Of a stretch of DNA of 36,870 nt, positions 25,439 to 34,079 are shown in pieces. The stretch's first letter is position 1; every line of letters begins with the position of its first letter. The stretch lies in the NCBI GenBank assembly GCA_017616775.1, contig JAFZXM010000040.1, positions 1-36,870 of the forward strand. The letters are read 5' to 3'. A program made the position numbers and the translations under genes. Under the pieces are notes generated by a model. The model was not told where the DNA came from. It ran no database searches and was given only the letters and a program-made list of their open reading frames with translations. The DNA comes from Bacteroidales bacterium (GTDB lineage: Bacteria; Bacteroidota; Bacteroidia; Bacteroidales; WCHB1-69).

Positions 25439-26368
25439 TCAATATTTTACTTTATATCTTGGATGATAATTCAATAAAATATCCTGTATATAGGCGGTTG
25501 ATACATGTGTGTATATTTCCGTAGTGGTAATGGAAGAATGACCAAGCATGGCCTGTATGGAAAACAAATCGGCACCGCCTTCATACAAATGGGTTGCAAA
25601 GCTGTGCCTTAAAGTGTGCGGACTTATTTTTTTGGTAATTCCTGCCGCTGCAGCCGCTTTTTGTATCATTTGAAATACAAACATGCGGGTTAAATGTCTG
25701 CCTCTCCGGCTAAGGAACACATAACTTTCTTCTCCTGCACGGGGTTCCGTAAAAGAACGGATATGATGTATATAATAGTCCAATTCCTGTTGTATTTTAT
25801 TGCCTATGGGCACCAACCGTTCCTTGTCCCCCTTGCCTGTTATTTGTACAAAAGAATCGTTAAAATACAAATTCTCCAATTTCAAATTCACCAATTCACT
25901 CACCCTCAAGCCGCAAGAATACAATGTTTCCACTATACAATGGTTTCTTGCCTGTTCCGGAACGGATAAATCAAAAGTAGCCTCCATGGCATCAATTTCT
26001 TCTATGGAAAGCACCTGCGGCAAATTGCGCTGCAACCGGGGTGTTTTTATCAATTTTAAAGGAGATTCCTGAATTTGGTCCTCATAGAGCAAATACTTAT
26101 AAAATGTTTTCAATCCGGAAAGGCGGCGTGCCAACGATACGGACTTTAAATCCGGTTTGCCCGATAAATATTGCAGATAAGACTGAATATGCTCTGCCGT
26201 TATTTGTTGGGGGGCAATATCCAGATGTTGTTGTTCCAAATAAATTTTTAAAGACAACACATCTCTCAAGTAGGCTTCTATGGTGTTTTCTGACAATGAT
26301 TTATCTATCAGTAAAAACACTTTGAAATTTTTTGCGGCCTCTTCCCATTGTTGCTCCGAAGTTTGCAT
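25439..26368 (-). CDS. xerD: Site-specific tyrosine recombinase XerD
   Basis: Resolves chromosome dimers at dif together with XerC. 309 residues: an N-terminal SAM-like domain (about 10-105) and a catalytic domain with all residues present: Arg155 (CGLRVSEL), Lys179 (TGKGDKERLVP), His251 and Arg254 (HTLRHSFATHL), His277 (LGHSSITTT), Tyr286 (IYTHVS). Length and the HTLRHSFATHLYEGGADLFSIQAMLGH stretch match housekeeping XerD rather than a mobile integrase. Its ATG directly abuts the stop codon of the PorE-like gene, so it is probably coupled to it. Confidence 0.94.
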   Translation of the reverse strand: MQTSEQQWEEAAKNFKVFLLIDKSLSENTIEAYLRDVLSLKIYLEQQHLDIAPQQITAEHIQSYLQYLSGKPDLKSVSLARRLSGLKTFYKYLLYEDQIQESPLKLIKTPRLQRNLPQVLSIEEIDAMEATFDLSVPEQARNHCIVETLYSCGLRVSELVNLKLENLYFNDSFVQITGKGDKERLVPIGNKIQQELDYYIHHIRSFTEPRAGEESYVFLSRRGRHLTRMFVFQMIQKAAAAAGITKKISPHTLRHSFATHLYEGGADLFSIQAMLGHSSITTTEIYTHVSTAYIQDILLNYHPRYKVKY

Positions 26369-28297
26369 TTAACAAGCTGTTATGGTAAATTCCGTTCTTC
26401 TGTTTTGTGCCCGGCCTTCTTCGGTATCGTTATCGGCTATGGGTTTGGTTTCTCCATATCCTTTATACGTCAACCTTGATGCTTCTATGCCGGCTTTTAT
26501 CAAATAGGTATATACTGCTTTTGCTCTTTCTGAGGATAATTTCTGATTATATTCTTCAGTACCCACATTATCGGTATGGCCGCCTATCTCCACTTTCATG
26601 CGCGGATTTTCTTTCATCAAAGCGACCACTCTGTCCAATTCTGTTTGAGATTCTTCTTTTAAAGTAGATTTATCGGTGTCAAAGAACACGTTTTTCAACA
26701 CCACGCTTTCCCCTATATTGATACGTTTGAGCGCTATGTCTTTTTGATATGGCTCCACATTGGTATGTATGCTTTCTATTTGGAAATTCTCCGAATAGAA
26801 CAAATATTTTTCATTAACAGCATTCAATGCGTACAGCTTATCGGTGGGGATACACACCAAAAACTCGCCCGTGACGGGATCGGAAGTGGAACAAGTGACG
26901 ATATTGCCTGTTTTCAAATCCACCAATTCAAATTTGGCAGCCAAAGGGCTTTTATCTTCCGCATCGAATATTCTTCCTTTCAAATAAGTGACAGGGCTCG
27001 GCCTTAAATGTTTCGGCAATTCAAACCAATACAGGTCCAGATTTCCGTAACCGCCCTCCTTGTCGGACGAAAAATAGGCCTTATCACCCGCCGCATTCAC
27101 CACCAAAGAAAATTCTTCAGCATAAGTATTGATAGGATAACCCATGTTCACAGGCTCCATCCATGTTCCGTCCTCATTGAGGACAGTATAAAAAATATCT
27201 GCATCCCCCATGCCTTTATGTCCATAGGAGACAAAATACATGGTTTTTCCGTCAGGATGAAAATAGGCAGACACCTCATCCTCCATCGTGTTGATGGGCT
27301 TGCCTATGTTTTCCGGCTCGGTAAACACACCGTCTTCCACCATATAGGTCCGCCAGATATCTTTTTTTCCCACCCCGCCCGGACGGGCACTGATAAAATA
27401 GATGGTACGGCCGTCGGCACCGAAAGTGGGCTGGGATTCCCAATATTTGGTATTGACGGGCTTGCCGCAATTTTTGGGCTTGGACCAATTGTCGCCTATC
27501 CGCTTGGACCAATACAAATCACAACTTCCAAAACCTTCATCCCTATCGCATGCCGTAAATATCATATATTTGCCGTCGGGAGAAATACATTGCCCTCCTT
27601 CGTTAAAATGGGTGTTGATATTGGATAAGAATTCTCTGGGCTGCCATTCCCCGTTTTGCTGTTTGCTGTAATAAAAATCTTCTTCCGACAAACATCTCGG
27701 GCAACGTGTTTGTTTATCCCGGGGACGCTGCACCGTGTATATAAGCATGGACTCATCGGCTGTGATTGCCGGCAAATACTCTTCCCATTCGGAATTAATA
27801 TTGGCACCCATATTGTGCAAACTGATATCCAAAGGATGTGACATTTGTTCTATTCGCCATTTGCACAATTCGTTATCGTTACGAACAGCAGCTGCTATGC
27901 CGGATGGGTTGGGATGACGCCGGAAATATTCCTCAAAATACATTACCGCCGTATCGGGCTTTCCGCATTTCATATATTGATAAGCTGCAAAATAATAATG
28001 CTTGTAATAGTGTTTGGTGTCGGCATTGATAGCCTGAGTATAATAATAACACGACTTTTCACACATTCCCATAAACAAGGCATCTTCTGCCGCCAACAGA
28101 TAGGCCTCTACATAATGAGGATCTTTCTTGACGGCCATTTCGGCATAGGAAAGTGAAAGTTGCAAATCTTTGCTTTGCAAAGCCTTTTGTGCTTTTTTAA
28201 AATATTTTACCGCTGCCGCATTGGAAGAAGATTCCCCTTGGGCTCCAACCGTGGCTATGCACAAAAATAATATAATGGCTGATAATATTCTTTTCAT
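26369..28297 (-). CDS. PorE-like TPR/PD40/OmpA protein (paralogue B)
   Basis: 642 residues with signal peptide MKRILSAIILFLCIATVGAQ. Order: TPR region (about 25-150), PD40 beta-propeller (about 165-430, with LIYTVQRPRDK, ISPDGKYMIFTACD, YFISARPGGVGKKDIW), a carboxypeptidase-regulatory-like domain (about 437-520, LKGRIFDAEDKSPLAAKFEL), and OmpA (about 530-642, VFFDTDKSTLKEESQTEL, IGGHTDNVGTEEYNQKL, AQNRRTE). All four domains are those of PorE (PG1058) in the type IX secretion system, a closer match than paralogue A. It starts 1 base behind a gene for a probable T9SS-secreted protease, and xerD abuts it. The T9SS role is inferred from architecture and context. Confidence 0.87.
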   Translation of the reverse strand: MKRILSAIILFLCIATVGAQGESSSNAAAVKYFKKAQKALQSKDLQLSLSYAEMAVKKDPHYVEAYLLAAEDALFMGMCEKSCYYYTQAINADTKHYYKHYYFAAYQYMKCGKPDTAVMYFEEYFRRHPNPSGIAAAVRNDNELCKWRIEQMSHPLDISLHNMGANINSEWEEYLPAITADESMLIYTVQRPRDKQTRCPRCLSEEDFYYSKQQNGEWQPREFLSNINTHFNEGGQCISPDGKYMIFTACDRDEGFGSCDLYWSKRIGDNWSKPKNCGKPVNTKYWESQPTFGADGRTIYFISARPGGVGKKDIWRTYMVEDGVFTEPENIGKPINTMEDEVSAYFHPDGKTMYFVSYGHKGMGDADIFYTVLNEDGTWMEPVNMGYPINTYAEEFSLVVNAAGDKAYFSSDKEGGYGNLDLYWFELPKHLRPSPVTYLKGRIFDAEDKSPLAAKFELVDLKTGNIVTCSTSDPVTGEFLVCIPTDKLYALNAVNEKYLFYSENFQIESIHTNVEPYQKDIALKRINIGESVVLKNVFFDTDKSTLKEESQTELDRVVALMKENPRMKVEIGGHTDNVGTEEYNQKLSSERAKAVYTYLIKAGIEASRLTYKGYGETKPIADNDTEEGRAQNRRTEFTITAC

Positions 28298-28298
28298 T

Positions 28299-29888
28299 TT
28301 ATCTTTGTATCAATACTTTAATAGTACTATTTATTAATTCACCCTTTATTCTTATCATATACATTCCTTGCTTTAACAAGCTTACATCTATGCTATGATA
28401 CGAATTTAACACGCCCCGGGATACACATTGACCTTTTATATCATAAATGCCATACATACAATCATCCTCATCCACGCCTTCCATGCTGATTTTTTGTGAA
28501 GCCGGATTCGGATATGCTTTTATGGAAGCGGTGCTGTTCGGGGAATGAACGCCAAGCGTATCGTAGGGATCGTACCCTTGCAATACCAGAGTGCCTGTAG
28601 AATCGGCGTCAAGCCAACAATCCAGTCTTTTTGATGCAGACGAATTGTTGTTATTGGTCCACGAATAAGCCAAGCGGCCATATAAATCTTCTCCTTCCTG
28701 AAAATCACATCCGGCATATCCGCCTTCCAATTGTCCTACCACCAGTTTATCTTGATTGAACAAAGGTGAACCCGATGAGCCTCCTTCTGTAGTACCTTGT
28801 GCCCAATATAGCTGTATATGCGTATTGTTAGGAAAATCCGTTTCATATTTGGAATATGAAAATTTGTTATCGGCTACGGATATCTTTTTCATATCGCCGC
28901 TGGGGTGATGTATTCCTACCGCCGATACCGGCAATTCGCTGCGAGCATTCCATCCGGCATAATAAGGAGTCATTTCTTGTGTCGGCACTGAAGATAAAAG
29001 CAACAAACAAAAATCCGAATGCGCATACCGTGCCAAACACGTTGCCCCGTTGATGGAATAGACCGTAGCCTGTTGCGAACTGTTGCAAGATACGGCTTCG
29101 TAATTGAACACGAATACAAATCTGGACAAAGAGCCTTCATAACCCTCCACACAATGATTGGCAGTGAGCAAATAAGGGGTTCCGTCTTGGCGCACATTAT
29201 TCATCAAAGTACCTGTGCAATGAGCATAATTATACCGTAAAATAAGCACTACCGCCCGCTTTTGTATCTGCATGTTCGATCCTTGCGGACAATTAATATC
29301 TATATTACAATCATCCGAATCTCCCCAATAACCTTTCATATCCTTGTAAGCATGTATTACCGAAGACAACACTATACGGGTGGAATCCCTGTCGCATGCT
29401 GCCTCATAATATTCCAGCACCACTTCATCACCGGGAAACAAGGCCGTGGCAAAATCCCCTGCTGCATTATTGTTTTCTGCAGTAAATGCTCCTGCCACAT
29501 ATTGTTTGTCTGCAGTATATATATATAACCTGGAATGCGAAGGTATATAAAAACTGTCAAAAACAAAATTGAGAGAATAAGCGCCCTGTGATTGAATTTT
29601 CACACGCCACAGTCTGCTCCCGTCCGGAAATTCTTCCCATATTCCGCAATTGTCAGGAGTGCAATACACTGCTATGTTCTCCCCGAATTTATAAGCCTTG
29701 CTTTTGTCTTCTTTGGTTTCCTCTTCCAACAATAAGGCATGGCTTTTAACAGGCAGGCTTACCACAGGAATATCTGTAAGTTGCAATTGATATTTATTGA
29801 AACTGTATGGAAGGCCTCCATGTCCTATTTGCGCACGCAATGTGAAAGACAATAATACGCATCCTAATACAACTATCCTTTTTTTCAT
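28299..29888 (-). CDS. Secreted trypsin-like serine protease with T9SS sorting domain
   Basis: 529 residues with an N-terminal signal peptide (MKKRIVVLGCVLLSFTLRAQ). A beta-rich pro-region (about 30-180) precedes a trypsin-like domain: His245 (LTANHCVEG), Asp292 (HSDFCLLLL), Ser372 in GGSSGSPLF, with several cysteines likely to form disulfides. It resembles the lysyl-endopeptidase-like group. The last about 78 residues (AYPNPASQKISMEG, YDIKGQCVSRG, IDVSLLKQGMYMIRI) match the type A C-terminal sorting domain of the type IX secretion system, so the enzyme should be exported across the outer membrane and anchored or released. 9 bases behind nadK, 1 base ahead of the PorE-like gene. Confidence 0.92.
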   Translation of the reverse strand: MKKRIVVLGCVLLSFTLRAQIGHGGLPYSFNKYQLQLTDIPVVSLPVKSHALLLEEETKEDKSKAYKFGENIAVYCTPDNCGIWEEFPDGSRLWRVKIQSQGAYSLNFVFDSFYIPSHSRLYIYTADKQYVAGAFTAENNNAAGDFATALFPGDEVVLEYYEAACDRDSTRIVLSSVIHAYKDMKGYWGDSDDCNIDINCPQGSNMQIQKRAVVLILRYNYAHCTGTLMNNVRQDGTPYLLTANHCVEGYEGSLSRFVFVFNYEAVSCNSSQQATVYSINGATCLARYAHSDFCLLLLSSVPTQEMTPYYAGWNARSELPVSAVGIHHPSGDMKKISVADNKFSYSKYETDFPNNTHIQLYWAQGTTEGGSSGSPLFNQDKLVVGQLEGGYAGCDFQEGEDLYGRLAYSWTNNNNSSASKRLDCWLDADSTGTLVLQGYDPYDTLGVHSPNSTASIKAYPNPASQKISMEGVDEDDCMYGIYDIKGQCVSRGVLNSYHSIDVSLLKQGMYMIRIKGELINSTIKVLIQR

Positions 29889-29897
29889 CCTATAATT

Positions 29898-30776
29898 TTA
29901 AAACAATAATTTCCGTTTATCCACACCCCACATCAATTTATCGCTGATGATGGTGTAAAAATCTTTGTGCTGCAACCGAACCGTTTTGACACCTTTTGTG
30001 TGTTTTGTTATATTTATTTGATTTTCAGTCGATATTTTTATCATATCGGAATCCTTGCTGAGCATAAAATCGTTAGTTCGACTGATTACCTTTATCTTTA
30101 TTTCTTTATTTGCATCTATTACTATAGGGCGGGCAGTGAGCGTATGCGATGCTATCGGAGTAATCACAAAAGCTTCCATTTCGGGATCCAAAATTGGGCC
30201 GCCGCAACTAAGGGAATAGGCGGTAGAGCCTGTAGGGGTGGCTATAATCAGCCCGTCGCCCCAATAAGAATTCAAAAACACATCTCCCGCCCATACATCT
30301 ATGGCTATCATGCCCGATACATCGGTGCGGTGCACCATGATATCGTTCAACGCATAATTACAACGGGCAAACAGCGGAGCATGCAATTGTGCCAACATAC
30401 GGTATTCTATAGTGTATTTTCCCTGCTTTAAATCCTGTAACACCCCTTCCAGTTCATCGGTATCGGCATTGGACAAAAACCCCAACCTACCGGTATTGAT
30501 ACCTATAACAGGAATATCTTCATCTTTGCTAAAAGCCACAGAGGACAAAAAAGAACCGTCACCGCCCACACTTATCAAAAAATCCGAATCCGCCGCTTCT
30601 TTGCAAGTGTCCACCAGGGTTACATTGTAAGGAAAACTTTCACCTTCCGCCATCTCCCGGTAAAATGAGGAACAGACATATACTTTTTCACAATGCTTTA
30701 AACATAACCCGACTATGTTTACCAACATTTGATATGTAAACAATTTTGTACGGTGCCCGTGCAATAATATATTCAT
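29898..30776 (-). CDS. nadK: NAD kinase
   Basis: Phosphorylates NAD to NADP. 292 residues, normal length. Motifs: GGDGS (71-75, preceded by FLISV), GINTGRLGFLS (92-102), and DGLIIATPTGSTAYSLSCGGPI in the C-terminal half. Third position of the operon: it follows a small lipoprotein gene by 2 bases and precedes the protease gene by 9. Confidence 0.95.
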   Translation of the reverse strand: MNILLHGHRTKLFTYQMLVNIVGLCLKHCEKVYVCSSFYREMAEGESFPYNVTLVDTCKEAADSDFLISVGGDGSFLSSVAFSKDEDIPVIGINTGRLGFLSNADTDELEGVLQDLKQGKYTIEYRMLAQLHAPLFARCNYALNDIMVHRTDVSGMIAIDVWAGDVFLNSYWGDGLIIATPTGSTAYSLSCGGPILDPEMEAFVITPIASHTLTARPIVIDANKEIKIKVISRTNDFMLSKDSDMIKISTENQINITKHTKGVKTVRLQHKDFYTIISDKLMWGVDKRKLLF

Positions 30777-30778
30777 TT

Positions 30779-31153
30779 TTACTCTAAAACAGATGTTAAA
30801 CTTATATTTCGGGTGATAACTTCGTTCGTACCCGTAGCGGTAATTATATCGGAACAGCCACTATACACCATGCTGTCTTTTACATATTCCGCTTTCAACA
30901 GCCATTCTCCTTTGGTAACGTATTCCATTATATAATTACCGGCCGTATCGCTTATTACGCCCGAAACTTTGACAGTATCTTTTGAAGTAACGGAATATTT
31001 GCACACCAATGCTCCCGCAGCCGCATATTCCTCTCCGTCCTGCTCGCTTATATAGATAATTTTACCTTGTATTTTGCTATCATATTTGTCACACGATACC
31101 GCCATACACCATAATAATAACCAACTTATTGCAATTACCGATATGCGTTTCAT
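30779..31153 (-). CDS. Small lipoprotein with carboxypeptidase-regulatory-like domain
   Basis: 124 residues from MKRISVIAISWLLLW; the open frame extends 60 codons upstream, but those overlap the birA promoter region, and a -7 box lies just before the chosen ATG. Signal peptide with lipobox MAVSC (Cys at about 21), then one Ig-like/CRD-like beta-sandwich (IQGKIIYISEQDGEEYAAAGALVCKY, ISDTAGNYIMEYV, WLLKAEYVKD). It should be a lipid-anchored envelope protein of unknown function. First gene of the operon lipoprotein-nadK-protease-porE-like-xerD. Confidence 0.8.
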   Translation of the reverse strand: MKRISVIAISWLLLWCMAVSCDKYDSKIQGKIIYISEQDGEEYAAAGALVCKYSVTSKDTVKVSGVISDTAGNYIMEYVTKGEWLLKAEYVKDSMVYSGCSDIITATGTNEVITRNISLTSVLE

Positions 31154-31164
31154 TCTTTTTTCTG

Positions 31165-31172
31165 CAAAGGTA
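31165..31172 (-). promoter_or_regulatory. -7 box for the lipoprotein-nadK-protease-xerD operon
   Basis: Minus-strand TACCTTTG followed by CAGAAA, only 12 bases before the ATG at 31153, implying a very short leader. Confidence 0.6.
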
Positions 31173-31218
31173 CACAAAGTTTTTTTAATAAAACGGCTAA
31201 CACTACAAAAAAAGCATA

Positions 31219-31226
31219 TACCTTTG
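31219..31226 (+). promoter_or_regulatory. -7 box for birA
   Basis: TACCTTTG followed by CAAAA, 13 bases before ATG 31239 and 25 before ATG 31251. Divergent from the box at 31165-31172. Confidence 0.6.
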
Positions 31227-31238
31227 CAAAAAACATTG

Positions 31239-31964
31239 ATGAATACCATTATGCACATTGAGGAATCGATATCCACCAATAAACAATTGGAAGCCATGGA
31301 TATCTTTTCATTACCGCCATATTTTACACTCATTGCCGATTATCAAACCCAAGGCAGGGGTCGTGGTAATAATCAATGGCACAGCCAGAAAAATATGAAC
31401 CTTTTGGCGAGCACACTTCTTTTTTCCGCTGTTTTGCCGCAACGGCAATTTGATATATCTTGCGCCTATTCGCTGGCAGTGTACCAAGTGCTCACCGAAT
31501 ATTGTCACATTGATTGCGTCAGTATCAAATGGCCTAACGATATTTATATCAACAACAACAAGATAGCCGGTATTTTGATAGAACATCATATAAGCAGTGA
31601 CCGTATCAAATACAGCATTATCGGTATCGGTTTGAATGTAAACCAAATTACTTTCCCGAATTGGATACCCAACCCCACATCCATTGCTTTGTGCACAGGA
31701 CGAACTTATTCTATTGATGATATTCTTGACCGGTTATTACAAAATTTTAAACATACCCTCACGATGTCTCACGATACGCTGCATGCATTATATACATCTC
31801 ACCTCTACAAACTGCATCAATGGAGCAGTTTTACCATTTGCGGTACCGGTCAATGCATACAAGCCTGTATTCAGGGTGTAAGTCCGCAAGGATGCCTGCA
31901 GGTGCTCACCTCAGAACAACGCACCCTGATGTTTGAACTCAATCAAATAAAATACAATTTATAA
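31239..31964 (+). CDS. birA: Biotin--[acetyl-CoA-carboxylase] ligase
   Basis: Attaches biotin to the acyl-carrier domain of biotin enzymes. 241 residues: HIEESISTNKQL, the biotinyl-AMP signature YQTQGRGRGNNQWHS, then VSIKWPNDIYINNNKIAGILIEHH and IIGIGLNVNQ; a small C-terminal domain follows. There is no N-terminal helix-turn-helix, so this is the mono-functional group I type, not a repressor. The frame extends upstream to 31074, but the -7 box rules that out; ATG 31251 is a possible alternative start. No clear terminator of its own is seen behind it. Confidence 0.93.
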   Translation: MNTIMHIEESISTNKQLEAMDIFSLPPYFTLIADYQTQGRGRGNNQWHSQKNMNLLASTLLFSAVLPQRQFDISCAYSLAVYQVLTEYCHIDCVSIKWPNDIYINNNKIAGILIEHHISSDRIKYSIIGIGLNVNQITFPNWIPNPTSIALCTGRTYSIDDILDRLLQNFKHTLTMSHDTLHALYTSHLYKLHQWSSFTICGTGQCIQACIQGVSPQGCLQVLTSEQRTLMFELNQIKYNL

Positions 31965-32000
31965 GCCCTTGCCCGGCTTCTCTTTCAGGGAGATTTTCCA

Positions 32001-32036
32001 TAAAAAAAAGGGAATCCACCAGGACGGCAGATTCCC
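32001..32036 (-). terminator. Intrinsic terminator of rpmE2
   Basis: Stem GGGAATC/GATTCCC (32010-32016 with 32030-32036), then on the minus strand eight T at 32002-32009, about 30 bases beyond the rpmE2 stop codon. Confidence 0.7.
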
Positions 32037-32065
32037 AAAAACTATGAAAAAAAACTACTACTTTC

Positions 32066-32335
32066 TTATTTTTTGGCTTTTTTCTCCATGTGGCTTTTAT
32101 ATTTACTCATAAATTTATCCACACGGCCGGCAGTGTCTACAAGTTTCATTTTACCGGTGAAAAAAGGATGAGAAGTATTGGATATTTCCAATTTAACCAA
32201 CGGATATTCGTTACCGTCTTCCCATACGATGGTGTCTTTTGTGCTTACTGTAGATTTACTTAAAAAAGCAATGTCATTCGACATGTCTTTGAATACTACA
32301 AATCTATAATCTTTAGGATGTATCTCTTTTTTCAT
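32066..32335 (-). CDS. rpmE2: 50S ribosomal protein L31, type B
   Basis: 89 residues. Matches L31 type [31 protein letters not shown]...[29 protein letters not shown]. It lacks the CxxC zinc residues of type A, so it does not need zinc. 17 bases behind a small membrane-protein gene. Confidence 0.97.
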   Translation of the reverse strand: MKKEIHPKDYRFVVFKDMSNDIAFLSKSTVSTKDTIVWEDGNEYPLVKLEISNTSHPFFTGKMKLVDTAGRVDKFMSKYKSHMEKKAKK

Positions 32336-32352
32336 TTTTTACTATGTTTGTC

Positions 32353-32559
32353 TTAATTATTCTCTTTTACTCTAAAATTTTTGATACCGTATATAATAAA
32401 ACCTAAGCTCACCAATAGAAGGATACCAAATATTACACAATTTAAAACATTACTCTGATGGAAATTATAGTTTAAATAATATGCTGAAAAATTAAATACA
32501 ACTATACATACTATCAACAATAATATATTTAAAAAACGTTTTACTTTTTTATTTGCCAT
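32353..32559 (-). CDS. Small two-helix membrane protein (68 aa)
   Basis: Two predicted transmembrane helices (about 9-30, LNILLLIVCIVVFNFSAYYL, and 38-60, LNCVIFGILLLVSLGFIIYGI) with a basic start (MANKKVKRF) and a charged tail. It lies 17 bases ahead of rpmE2 and 56 behind tRNA-His on the same strand. No family recognised. No -7 box in the gap before it, so it may be read from the tRNA-His promoter. Confidence 0.55.
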   Translation of the reverse strand: MANKKVKRFLNILLLIVCIVVFNFSAYYLNYNFHQSNVLNCVIFGILLLVSLGFIIYGIKNFRVKENN

Positions 32560-32615
32560 ATTTCTTTTTTTTATCCTCTTAACTAACTATCCTTATCCGG
32601 TTTGCTTCTAATTAG

Positions 32616-32690
32616 GGTGGGAGGTGGGATTCGAACCCACGACCATCGGAACCACAATCCGTTACTCTAACCAGCTGAGCTACACCCACC
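32616..32690 (-). tRNA. tRNA-His (anticodon GTG)
   Basis: Minus-strand cloverleaf: acceptor GTGGGTG/CTCCCAC with one T-T mismatch, extra 5' G(-1) opposite C73 as required for tRNA-His, anticodon loop TTGTGGT (GTG), T-arm GTGGG-TTCGAAT-CCCAC. Confidence 0.96.
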
Positions 32691-32705
32691 ATGATATCGT
32701 GAGTG

Positions 32706-32713
32706 CAAAGGTA
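32706..32713 (-). promoter_or_regulatory. -7 box for tRNA-His
   Basis: Minus-strand TACCTTTG followed by CACTC, 16 bases before the tRNA. The rest of the gap up to 32956 (about 240 bases) is pyrimidine-rich on the plus strand and shows no gene. Confidence 0.6.
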
Positions 32714-32956
32714 CAATTTTTTTTCTTATCTTTTTCTCTTTTTTGTCTTTTTATCAATCCTTATCATAAAAAATAATATATCTAACTATATTTCAATATT
32801 TTATTCTTGTTCAACTATCCTTATTTCTTCTGTTTCCTTACGTTTTTAATCCCCGGTTTTCTTCAATCCGCGCCTTTTTTTAACCTGCAAATGGAATATT
32901 TTTTTCATTTACGCTCCGCTTTTCATTATATTTTTCACCATTAATTGTTAATATTT

Positions 32957-33628
32957 TTATTGGTCCTGTTCATAGCGGCTCAAGATACCGTCCGGGTCTT
33001 TCAAACTCATTTTTATCCATTCCAATTGCAAGGCAGACAATTCGTTTTCCGACAACCTCCAATTGATATCGGAATGCCGCATGCGTTCGGTTACATTCAT
33101 CATGGTAAGTGCCATTGATACTGAAATATTATAACTTTCGGTAAAACCATACATCGGTATTTTAACAAACTCATCGGCTAAAGCTATCGCTTGCCGTGTA
33201 AGCCCTAAAAGTTCCGTTCCGAACAAAAACGCCGTAGGTACGGAAATATCCACATCGTCAAGCATGAAGTCTTTTTCCGCGGGCATAGTCGCCACCACTT
33301 TATATCCCAAAGCTTTCACTTTTTTAATACAATCTTCCGTATTGTTTTCTTTGGGATTGTAGCGGTGCAAATTCAACCATTTGTCTGCCCCCATGGATAC
33401 TTCTTTACTCAAATGATATTTGAATTTATTTTCTATGATATGCACATTTTGTATCCCCAAACATTCCGCTGTACGCAATACGGCACTCATATTGTGACTT
33501 TGATACAAATTCTCTACCACCACTGCCAAATGATTGGTTCTGTTTTTACTCACCTCCACTATCCGCTCATAACGGCTGGGGGAAATATAGTTTCTTAAAT
33601 ATGCTATTTTCTTTTCTGTGTCCGTCAT
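32957..33628 (-). CDS. trmH: TrmH-family tRNA (guanosine-2'-O-)-methyltransferase
   Basis: SPOUT methyltransferase, probably for Gm18 of tRNA. 223 residues from MTDTEKKIAYL; the longer frame starts with TTG inside the HU terminator, so I use the ATG. Motifs: VENLYQSHNMSAVLRTAECLG (motif 1 with catalytic Arg), TAFLFGTELLGLTRQAI (motif 2), PMYGFTESYNISVSMALTMM (motif 3, SAM-binding knot). The C-terminal extension (MRHSDINWRLSENEL) is like TrmH rather than RlmB. Upstream is the HU gene with a terminator between. Confidence 0.88.
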   Translation of the reverse strand: MTDTEKKIAYLRNYISPSRYERIVEVSKNRTNHLAVVVENLYQSHNMSAVLRTAECLGIQNVHIIENKFKYHLSKEVSMGADKWLNLHRYNPKENNTEDCIKKVKALGYKVVATMPAEKDFMLDDVDISVPTAFLFGTELLGLTRQAIALADEFVKIPMYGFTESYNISVSMALTMMNVTERMRHSDINWRLSENELSALQLEWIKMSLKDPDGILSRYEQDQ

Positions 33629-33642
33629 CACCTGTTCCAAAA

Positions 33643-33673
33643 ACAAAGAGACTGCTAAAAAGCAGTCCCTTTT
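33643..33673 (-). terminator. Intrinsic terminator of the HU gene
   Basis: Stem GACTGC-TAAAAA-GCAGTC (33650-33667), T-rich on its minus-strand exit side, 22 bases beyond the HU stop codon. Confidence 0.7.
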
Positions 33674-33694
33674 GTTAACTTATAGTTCTATTGA

Positions 33695-33967
33695 CTATTT
33701 AATGTTACCTGCTAAAGTTGCACCAACTTTTACTTTTACAACGTTCTTTGCAGGAACTTTGATGGTAGCACCTGTAGAAATATTTCTAGCAGTACGAGCT
33801 GAACGTTTTACCACATTCATTGTCATAAAACCGGGAACTGTGAATTTTTTATCTTTTTTCAAAGCTACAGTCACTAATTTTACGAAAGAATCAACAGCTT
33901 GTTTTGATTGTTTTTTGGTTAAGCCGGTTTCGGCTGCCATTGCGTCAACTAATTGGGATTTATTCAT
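33695..33967 (-). CDS. HU-family DNA-binding protein
   Basis: 90 residues, full HU length: MNKSQLVDAMAAETGLTKKQSKQAVDSFVKLVTVALKK, then a beta-arm region (FTVPGFMTMNVVKRSARTARNISTGATIKVPAK). A nucleoid protein that bends DNA. Compared with classic HU the arm (RNISTGATIKVPA) keeps the RNP-like turn as RNIST. It has its own -7 box and terminator. Confidence 0.95.
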   Translation of the reverse strand: MNKSQLVDAMAAETGLTKKQSKQAVDSFVKLVTVALKKDKKFTVPGFMTMNVVKRSARTARNISTGATIKVPAKNVVKVKVGATLAGNIK

Positions 33968-33996
33968 ATTAATAAGTTTTAAATGTTTAACATGAG

Positions 33997-34004
33997 CAAA
34001 TGTA
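33997..34004 (-). promoter_or_regulatory. -7 box for the HU gene
   Basis: Minus-strand TACATTTG followed by CTCATG, 30 bases before the ATG. Confidence 0.55.
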
Positions 34005-34079
34005 CAAAAAAATCTGATATTACTAAGTTTTTTAGTGTTTTTTTTATATTACGCTGATTTTCAGCGAGAAAAATTTATA

